Positions 1 to 4,371 of a stretch of DNA of 5,302 bases are shown here, piece by piece. The notes below the pieces were generated by a model. It saw only the letters and a list, made by a program, of their open reading frames with translations. It did no database searches and was not told the DNA's origin. Source of the DNA: an uncultured Oscillospiraceae bacterium. GTDB taxonomy: Bacteria > Bacillota > Clostridia > Oscillospirales > Oscillospiraceae. The position numbers and the translations under genes were made by a program. The DNA is taken from NCBI GenBank assembly GCA_934630985.1, contig CAKTXO010000116.1, forward strand, positions 1-5,302, read 5' to 3'. Positions within the stretch are counted from its first letter, which is position 1, and each line of letters begins with the position of its first letter.

Positions 1-4
1 ACCA

Positions 5-138
5 TGTCATTGCGAGGCAGTGCGCACACTGCCGTGGCAATCCCCCGAATTTTCAAACATTTTAGATCCTAAACCAGCGTCTTTTACTTCTATCCTGGGG
101 ATTCCCACACCACTTAAGCGGACTGGTTCGGAATGACA
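5..138. repeat. MITE/REP-like nested inverted repeat, 134 bp
   Basis: The ends are inverted copies: TGTCATTGCGA (5-15) against TCGGAATGACA (128-138), matching at 10 of 11 positions. A second pair lies inside: GTGGCAATCCCC (34-45) against GGGGATTCCCAC (97-108), 11 of 12. The left half also holds its own hairpin, GGCAGTG (16-22) with CACTGCC (27-33) around a CGCA loop. Near the centre TTTAG (61-65) faces CTAAA (69-73). The whole unit could fold as one long interrupted hairpin with a side stem. It has no coding capacity, so any mobility would be non-autonomous. From general knowledge, repeats beginning TGTCATTGCGAGG are scattered between genes in many gut Clostridia; copy number here cannot be judged. 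I see no convincing target duplication, and only four bases of left flank are available. It lies just past the stop of the minus-strand gene and could affect the 3' end of its transcript. Confidence 0.75.
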
Positions 139-165
139 ACGTATATTGGGGGCTTTTTTGAAGAA

Positions 166-1032
166 CTATAGGTTGGCAATGGCGGCCATATATTCAGGCG
201 TAGTGCCGCAGCAGCCGCCGAGCATGGTGGCTCCGTTTTCCTTGCACTTTGCCATAATGTCCGCAAACTCTGCCGGAGTCTGGGAATAGACCGCTACGCC
301 GTCGCTGCCGATGGTGGGAATGCCCGCGTTGGGCTTGCAGATCAGGGGGATTTTCACGGAGCGGCGGAGCTTGGTCACAAGATAGGGGGTCATCATGTCC
401 GCGCTGACGCAGTTGAAGCCCACGGCTACCGCCCCGGAATCCTCCAGGGATTTCAGCGCCGCTCCGGCATCCGCCCCGGAGAACAGGGAGCCGTCGGGCT
501 GCATAGTGAAGGAGTACATGGCAGCATCCGCTCCCTCCAGCTCGGCAGCGCAGAGAATGGCCTCCGCCTCCTGCTGATAGAGGAGCGTTTCCCCGATGAG
601 CAAGTCGGCGCCGCCGGCGATCAGGCCGTGAATCTGGCGGCGATAGTTTTCCACCATCAGGTCGAAGCACTCCGCGTCCCAGCTGTCGCAGAAATTGGCC
701 AGGGTGGTCAGGTCTCCGGCAATCAGGCAGCCTGGGGCGGCAGACCGGGACAGGGCGACCAGAGCCTCATTGATGGCCTCGGTCTGACCGTCCAGCCCAA
801 CCCGCTTCAGGGCGATGGGCTGAGCCTGGAAGGTAGGGGCGTAGATGATCTGACAGCCCGCCTGGGCGTAGGCACGCTGGAGCGCCACCAGAGGCTCCGG
901 ATTGGCAAGAATCCATTCCTCCGAGCAGCAGCCCTTGGGCATACCGGAATTTCGCAGATTGGAGCCGGTGGCACCGTCCAGAATGTGAACGCCTCCGGCG
1001 ATTTTGTCTTGCAGCTGTTGCCTTGTCAGCAT
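166..1032 (-). CDS. Homocysteine S-methyltransferase (stand-alone, zinc-type, MetH N-domain-like)
   Basis: 288 residues. It is predicted to transfer a methyl group to the thiol of homocysteine to form methionine in the cytoplasm. The N-terminal part has the family opening ILDGATGSNL (17-26), then YAPTFQA (64-70) of the barrel. The zinc-thiolate site is visible as GFNC (Cys208) and GGCCGT (Cys274, Cys275); the spacing is close to that in MetH. The protein is essentially one (beta/alpha)8 barrel. There is no folate-binding, cobalamin-binding or activation domain, so it is either an MmuM-like enzyme using S-methylmethionine or SAM, or the homocysteine half of a split B12-dependent synthase. Sequence alone does not decide. 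The start at 1032 is preferred over an in-frame ATG at 1101 because it has GAGGG six bases upstream and because the promoter (1067-1095) lies between the two. Neighbours are divergent or unrelated, so it appears monocistronic. Confidence 0.9.
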   Translation of the reverse strand: MLTRQQLQDKIAGGVHILDGATGSNLRNSGMPKGCCSEEWILANPEPLVALQRAYAQAGCQIIYAPTFQAQPIALKRVGLDGQTEAINEALVALSRSAAPGCLIAGDLTTLANFCDSWDAECFDLMVENYRRQIHGLIAGGADLLIGETLLYQQEAEAILCAAELEGADAAMYSFTMQPDGSLFSGADAGAALKSLEDSGAVAVGFNCVSADMMTPYLVTKLRRSVKIPLICKPNAGIPTIGSDGVAVYSQTPAEFADIMAKCKENGATMLGGCCGTTPEYMAAIANL

Positions 1033-1038
1033 GGTTAT

Positions 1039-1043
1039 CCCTC
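1039..1043 (-). promoter_or_regulatory. Ribosome binding site of the homocysteine methyltransferase gene
   Basis: Read on the minus strand, GAGGG stands six bases before the ATG at 1032. It fixes the start of the 288-residue protein and excludes a 23-residue N-terminal extension. Confidence 0.75.
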
Positions 1044-1066
1044 GCAGTTCATTTTTGATTGAGGGT

Positions 1067-1095
1067 ATTATATATGTGAATGGGAAAAATTGCAA
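1067..1095 (-). promoter_or_regulatory. Sigma-A promoter of the homocysteine methyltransferase gene
   Basis: On the minus strand, TTGCAA (1095-1090) and a perfect TATAAT (1072-1067) are separated by exactly 17 bases. Transcription would start near 1060, giving a short leader of about 28 nt before the ATG at 1032. That leaves no room for an S-box, T-box or cobalamin riboswitch, so any methionine or B12 control would have to act at the promoter. A short dyad GGATTT-GG-AAATCC (1110-1123) lies 14 bases upstream of the -35 and is a weak operator candidate. Confidence 0.78.
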
Positions 1096-1267
1096 GGCCA
1101 TGATGCAATGGATTTGGAAATCCGTAATAACCGCGTGTCACTGTGCTTCCGGAATGGAACCTTCCTGTACCGAATGGTTTGCCGGCAGGTGAGAGCAAGA
1201 GCCTCCGGACGGATTGTTTCGGAGGGGATTCCGGGAGTGAACAGAAGAATTTCTTCCATGTTTTTTC
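1096..1267. other. Divergent intergenic stretch, no gene seen
   Basis: This stretch separates the minus-strand methyltransferase promoter from the plus-strand promoter of the metal operon. Short ORFs on both strands lack ribosome binding sites and recognisable content. Small dyads are present: GGATTT/AAATCC (1110-1123), CCTCCG (1202-1207) with CGGAGG (1220-1225), and GAAGAA-T-TTCTTC (1244-1256), the last ending 11 bases before the -35 at 1268. Dyads this short can arise by chance; only the last is well placed for an operator. Confidence 0.4.
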
Positions 1268-1296
1268 TTGACATTTCCTGGTAATGTTGCTATTCT
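1268..1296 (+). promoter_or_regulatory. Sigma-A promoter of the DUF6110-ATPase operon
   Basis: TTGACA (1268-1273, perfect -35), a 17-base spacer and TATTCT (1291-1296) form a near-consensus promoter. The start point would be near 1303, about 255 nt before the first ATG at 1560. No comparably good promoter was found closer to the gene, so the operon probably has a long untranslated leader, unless a weaker promoter in the AT-rich stretch 1523-1545 is used. Confidence 0.7.
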
Positions 1297-1303
1297 ATAG
1301 GCG

Positions 1304-1334
1304 AAAAAAGAGGCCGCAGAAGAAGCGGCTTCTC
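1304..1334 (-). terminator. Terminator-like hairpin with T-run on the minus strand
   Basis: GCCGC (1313-1317) pairs with GCGGC (1325-1329), and GAG (1310-1312) can pair with CTC (1332-1334) across a TT bulge. Six A residues (1304-1309) precede it on the plus strand, so a minus-strand RNA would read hairpin then six U. No minus-strand gene ends here. It may stop antisense transcription before the methyltransferase gene, or be a relic of a lost gene. On the plus strand it would be the first hairpin of the leader. Confidence 0.45.
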
Positions 1335-1342
1335 TAAGAGCC

Positions 1343-1366
1343 ACAGGTTAGCTAGGTCTAACCTGT
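1343..1366. promoter_or_regulatory. Dyad 1, perfect 9-bp arms (possible metalloregulator operator)
   Basis: ACAGGTTAG (1343-1351) and CTAACCTGT (1358-1366) are exact inverted copies around six bases. The core is GTTAG-N6-CTAAC (1347-1362), the same architecture as dyad 2. The half-site GGTTAG resembles the DtxR/IdeR box half-site, but that box has a much shorter centre, so the comparison is only suggestive. It lies about 40-64 nt into the predicted transcript, so it could be a roadblock operator or an RNA hairpin. Confidence 0.5.
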
Positions 1367-1374
1367 AAATTTAC
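1365..1374. promoter_or_regulatory. Palindrome GTAAATTTAC between the two dyads
   Basis: A perfect 10-bp palindrome overlapping the right end of dyad 1 by two bases. It could be a site for a dimeric regulator or part of the spacer. Short AT-rich palindromes occur by chance, so little weight is placed on it alone. Confidence 0.25.
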
Positions 1375-1381
1375 CCACAGA

Positions 1382-1399
1382 TGTTAGCACAAGCTAACA
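1382..1399. promoter_or_regulatory. Dyad 2, perfect 7-bp arms (possible second operator)
   Basis: TGTTAGC (1382-1388) and GCTAACA (1393-1399) are exact inverted copies around ACAA. The core GTTAG-N6-CTAAC (1383-1398) repeats that of dyad 1, with centres 36 bp apart. Two sites sharing both half-site and spacing upstream of a metal ATPase operon suggest paired binding by one regulator. The regulator gene is not in the window. Confidence 0.5.
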
Positions 1400-1406
1400 A
1401 AAGCGG

Positions 1407-1476
1407 CAATTTGGGGTCACAGCGGAAAATCCTTCACTGTTGGTCATATTTCCGGTTTTCAGATAGACCCTAATTG
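1407..1476 (+). promoter_or_regulatory. Possible structured leader-RNA element
   Basis: CAATTTGGGGTC (1407-1418) can pair with GACCCTAATTG (1466-1476) to give about ten base pairs with one small internal loop. Inside, CGGAAA (1424-1429) can pair with TTTCCG (1449-1454), or alternatively ACAG (1419-1422) with CTGT (1437-1440). It does not resemble the manganese (yybP-ykoY) or NiCo riboswitches as I know them, and no terminator follows. It may be an uncharacterised leader fold or a chance pairing. Confidence 0.3.
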
Positions 1477-1559
1477 AAAAATCGTTGGATCGATCCGGGT
1501 GCTTTCCAAAGAGCCTCTGGATTTATCTATATACATTCCATATCAGGAGGAATATTATA

Positions 1560-1841
1560 ATGGACATGAAGAAAATTGGTTTGTTTGCCGCCGGTGTGCT
1601 GTTTGGCACTGCCGGGATCAAGGTTCTGAGCAGCAAGGATGCGAGAAAGGCTTATGCCCAGACTACCGCTGCTGCCCTGCGGGCAAAGGACAGCGTGATG
1701 ACCACGGTCACCGCGGTGCGGGAAAGCGCGGATGATATCTACGCGGAGGCTCAGGCCATCAATGACCGCCGTGCCCAGGCAGAAGCGGAGGCTGTGGTAG
1801 AGGATACTTCCGAGCAGGCAGAGGAAAGCAAGGCGGATTGA
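1560..1841 (+). CDS. DUF6110-like small membrane-anchored protein
   Basis: 93 residues. The N-terminus, MDMKKIGLFAAGVLFGTAGI (1-20), is a lysine-flanked, glycine-rich hydrophobic stretch with a GxxxG motif (Gly12, Gly16), consistent with one membrane helix. It is followed by SSKDARKAYAQ (24-34) and a mostly helical, charged region to about residue 75. The tail (76-93) is very acidic. I recognise the pattern (KKIGLF..GVLFGTAGIK..SSKDA) as the DUF6110 family, known to me as a small protein found next to heavy-metal ATPases in Clostridia; its biochemical role is unknown. The start at 1560 has AGGAGG (1545-1550) nine bases upstream; a second ATG at 1566 is less well spaced. Its stop is three bases before the ATPase start, so the two are surely co-transcribed and probably translationally coupled. 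A partner, assembly or metal-sensing role for the ATPase is inference from that linkage. Confidence 0.85.
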   Translation: MDMKKIGLFAAGVLFGTAGIKVLSSKDARKAYAQTTAAALRAKDSVMTTVTAVRESADDIYAEAQAINDRRAQAEAEAVVEDTSEQAEESKAD

Positions 1842-1844
1842 CCC

Positions 1845-3941
1845 ATGAAATGCACGATCCAACATGACCTTCCCGGACGGCTGCGGGTACATCTTTGCTG
1901 CGGAAATATGACGCTTTCCCAGGCGGATGTACTGGAATACTACCTGCTGGCCCTGGAGGGCGTGAAGTCCGTGAAGGTCTATGACCGGACACGGGACGCG
2001 GTGGTGGTGTATGACGGGGCACGAGCCGGGGTGGTTCGCGCCCTGGCCGCCTTCTCCTTTGCCAAAGCGGAAAAGCTGGAGCTGGTACCGGAGCATACCT
2101 CCCGGGCTCTGAACCGGGAGTTTGAAGACAAGCTGGCGATCACCGTGATGCGCCGGTGTGTCTCCCGGCTGTTCCTGCCGGTACCCATCACCTCGGCTCT
2201 GGCGGCGATCCGCTCCGTAAAGTACATCCGGGAGGGACTTCTGGCTCTGTGGCACCGAAAGCTGTCTGTTGCGGTGCTGGATGGCACCGCCGTGGCGGTG
2301 TCTATTTTCCGGGGCGACTACAATACCGCCGGTTCTGTCATGTTTATGCTGCGGCTTGGGGAGATTCTGGAGGAGTGGACCCATAAAAAGTCCGTGGCCG
2401 ATCTGGCCTCTGCCATGAGCCTGAAGGTTGACAAGGTATGGCTCCAGGCGGAGGGTACAGAGGTATTGACGGATGTCCGATCCATCCGCCCCGGAGATCG
2501 CATCGTCATCCGTACCGGAGGCATGATCCCCCTGGATGGCAAAGTGGTAGAGGGAGAGGCCATGGTCAATCAGTCCTCTCTCACCGGAGAATCCATGCCC
2601 GTGGCCAAGAGGCCGGGAAGTCCGGTTTACGCCGGCACCGTGGCCGAGGAAGGCGAGTGTGTCATTACGGTGGAGAAGGTCTCCGGCTCCGGCCGGTATG
2701 ACCGGGTGGTTCAAATGATCGAGGAGTCAGAAAAGCTCAAATCCACCGCCGAGGACAAGGCCGCCCGGATGGCGGATAAGCTGGTTCCCTATACCCTGGG
2801 CGGCACGGCACTGACCTATCTTGTGACCCGGAACGTGACCAAAATGCTGGCGGTGCTGATGGTGGATTTTTCCTGTGCCTTAAAGCTGGCCATTCCCATT
2901 GCCGTGCTGTCGGCCATGCGGGAGAGTGCCGGATACCACATTTCCGTCAAGGGCGGCCGCTTCCTGGAGGCCGTGGCCAAAGCGGATACCATAGTCTTTG
3001 ACAAGACCGGCACCCTGACCTATGCCACGCCCACCGTGGCGGCCATCGTCCCCTTCGGCGGACAGCAGGAGGCCGAAATGCTGCGGCTTGCCGCCTGCTT
3101 GGAGGAGCACTACCCCCACTCTATGGCCAATGCCGTGGTGGAGGAGGCCAAGCGCCGGGGGCTTTCCCATGAGGAATACCATTCCCAGGTTCAGTATGTG
3201 GTGGCTCATGGTATTTCCAGCATGGTGGAGGAGAAAAAGGTCATCATCGGCAGCGCTCACTTCGTCTTTGAGGACGAGGGCTGCCGTGTCCCGGAGGGAG
3301 AGCAGGAAAAATACGAAGCCATTCCGGCAGCCTACTCCCACCTGTATCTGTGCATTGACGGCGTTCTGGCGGCGGTGATCTGCATTCACGATCCTCTGCG
3401 CCGGGAGGCTCGGGAAGCGGTAAAGGCTCTGCATGACAGCGGCTTTTCAAACATAGTTATGATGACCGGCGACAATCGCCGCACGGCGGAGTCCGTGGCA
3501 CGGAAGGTAGGGGTGGACACGTTTTATGCCGAAGTCCTGCCGGAGGACAAGGCCGCCTTCATCCGAGCCGAAAAGGCAAAGGGTCACACCGTCATCATGG
3601 TGGGCGACGGCGTCAACGATTCTCCCGCCCTGTCCGAGGCGGATGCGGGCATTGCCATTTCCACCGGTGCGGCCATCGCCCGGGAGATCGCGGATATTAC
3701 CGTTGCCTCCGAGAACCTTTTTGAGCTGGTGATTCTGCGGAAGCTCAGTCAGTCCCTGATGGGACGTATCCACGGCAGTTACCGCTTCATCGTGGGCTTC
3801 AACCTGTCCCTGATCATCCTGGGTGTGGCGGGAATCTTGCCGCCCGCTACCTCCGCTCTGCTGCACAACGGCTCCACCCTGGGCATCAGCCTGAAAAATA
3901 TGACCGATCTTCTGGACGGAGAGGAAGCTGAGCAAACATAA
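1845..3941 (+). CDS. Heavy-metal-translocating P-type ATPase (P1B-like, FSC motif in place of CPC)
   Basis: 698 residues, full length for the family; it should couple ATP hydrolysis to moving a transition-metal ion across the cell membrane. Domains in order: an N-terminal HMA-like domain (1 to about 70, GRLRVHL at 11-17) without the usual CxxC; membrane helices between about 105 and 180; actuator domain with SLTGES (245-250); helices at about 313-358; phosphorylation motif DKTGT (386-390, Asp386); nucleotide domain with YPHSMA (423-428) at the place of the P1B SEHPLA motif; TGDN (541-544) and GDGVNDSP (588-595); last helices about 645-685 with HNGST (674-678). The membrane metal-site motif normally CPC reads Phe342-Ser343-Cys344, followed by ALKLAIP. 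I believe FSCALK is a subfamily trait, not decay, as all catalytic motifs are intact. Overall it is CtpC-like; Mn, Fe or Zn export are all possible. It starts three bases after the upstream gene, behind a modest AAGGCGG. Confidence 0.93.
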   Translation: MKCTIQHDLPGRLRVHLCCGNMTLSQADVLEYYLLALEGVKSVKVYDRTRDAVVVYDGARAGVVRALAAFSFAKAEKLELVPEHTSRALNREFEDKLAITVMRRCVSRLFLPVPITSALAAIRSVKYIREGLLALWHRKLSVAVLDGTAVAVSIFRGDYNTAGSVMFMLRLGEILEEWTHKKSVADLASAMSLKVDKVWLQAEGTEVLTDVRSIRPGDRIVIRTGGMIPLDGKVVEGEAMVNQSSLTGESMPVAKRPGSPVYAGTVAEEGECVITVEKVSGSGRYDRVVQMIEESEKLKSTAEDKAARMADKLVPYTLGGTALTYLVTRNVTKMLAVLMVDFSCALKLAIPIAVLSAMRESAGYHISVKGGRFLEAVAKADTIVFDKTGTLTYATPTVAAIVPFGGQQEAEMLRLAACLEEHYPHSMANAVVEEAKRRGLSHEEYHSQVQYVVAHGISSMVEEKKVIIGSAHFVFEDEGCRVPEGEQEKYEAIPAAYSHLYLCIDGVLAAVICIHDPLRREAREAVKALHDSGFSNIVMMTGDNRRTAESVARKVGVDTFYAEVLPEDKAAFIRAEKAKGHTVIMVGDGVNDSPALSEADAGIAISTGAAIAREIADITVASENLFELVILRKLSQSLMGRIHGSYRFIVGFNLSLIILGVAGILPPATSALLHNGSTLGISLKNMTDLLDGEEAEQT

Positions 3942-3947
3942 CCAAAA

Positions 3948-3985
3948 CCGGGAGCGGAGAAACGAACCTGTTTCTCCGCTCCCGG
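3948..3985. terminator. Perfect 16-bp hairpin after the metal operon
   Basis: CCGGGAGCGGAGAAAC (3948-3963) and GTTTCTCCGCTCCCGG (3970-3985) are exact inverted copies around a GAACCT loop, starting six bases after the ATPase stop. Position and stability make it the likely transcript end for the operon. However, no T-run follows on the plus strand (CTGTCAAAG). Four A precede it, which would give a short U-run only for minus-strand RNA. It may act as a weak or RNase-processed 3' end. Confidence 0.7.
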
Positions 3986-4167
3986 CTGTCAAAGAGAGGG
4001 ACGGCGCGGAAGCCGAGCAGGGAATGGCGGATACGGACAGAAGGCGTTTTCGCCCATATGGTGCAGACGCAGAGCCGGACACTTTGGAAAACGTAAACTC
4101 CTTTCAAAATTGGACAAGGGTTCCCATCCTGCCCGTGTTTTAATCATCGCGGAAGATGTGTATACTA
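3986..4167. other. Intergenic stretch, nothing firmly identified
   Basis: Between the operon terminator and the MITE-like repeat I see no supported gene, promoter or RNA. A 39-codon reading frame (4024-4143) has no usable ribosome binding site and no recognisable content. A tiny GGCG-TTTT-CGCC hairpin at about 4047-4058 is the only local structure. Confidence 0.4.
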
Positions 4168-4281
4168 GGGAAACTCTGAACAAATCGTCTGCGGCTGCTC
4201 TATACTCCCTGTTTTTGGAACCACAGTCTGGGAGCAAAATCTCCGCCGTTCAGTTTCCGGGCGGTTGTTTCGGAGTTTCCC
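4168..4281. mobile_element. Probable MITE, 114 bp, imperfect terminal inverted repeats
   Basis: GGGAAACTC (4168-4176) and GAGTTTCCC (4273-4281) are exact inverted copies. The match continues inward: with one mismatch and one single-base gap, about 16 of 17 positions agree between the left end through ACAA (4183) and the right end from TTGTTTC (4266). Inside, CTGAAC (4176-4181) faces GTTCAG (4248-4253) and CTCCC (4205-4209) faces GGGAG (4230-4234), so most of the unit can fold back on itself. No transposase fits in 114 bp. The terminal sequence reminds me of insertion-sequence ends in Clostridia, but I cannot name the family. No clear target duplication is visible (left flank ATACTA, right flank CGGCG). 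Confidence 0.55.
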
Positions 4282-4313
4282 CGGCGAAAAAGCCCTTGAC
4301 GAATCTCATGCCA

Positions 4314-4342
4314 TTGACCTTTCCCGGCAAATCTGCTAGGAT
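4314..4342 (+). promoter_or_regulatory. Extended -10 promoter of the aminopeptidase gene
   Basis: TTGACC (4314-4319), a 17-base spacer and TAGGAT (4337-4342), with TG at 4334-4335 giving an extended -10 (TGCTAGGAT). The start point would be near 4349, leaving a leader of roughly 23 nt before the ATG at 4372. It lies entirely to the right of the MITE-like repeat, so that element does not interrupt it. Confidence 0.7.
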
Positions 4343-4371
4343 AAGCAAAACGAACGAAGGAAGGAAAACCA

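Noticed and set aside
1..175. CRISPR array or tandem repeats
   Set aside because: The symmetry is inverted rather than direct, with no repeat-spacer periodicity here or elsewhere in the window.
1033..1101. N-terminal extension of the methyltransferase starting at 1101
   Set aside because: The extension would be translated across the promoter; the start at 1032 has a good ribosome binding site and matches the family's N-terminus.
1303..1480. Known metal riboswitch (Mn yybP-ykoY or NiCo) in the leader
   Set aside because: I could not find the conserved sequence elements of either class; only generic stems are visible.
1527..2714. Long open frame on the minus strand opposite the metal operon
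   Set aside because: It is antisense to a protein with complete P-type ATPase motifs, has low-complexity His/Gly/Gln-rich content and shows no family resemblance: a shadow in GC-rich DNA.
4024..4143. 39-codon plus-strand frame in the second intergenic stretch
   Set aside because: The purine-rich stretch abuts the ATG too closely, there is no promoter, and the peptide is unrecognisable.
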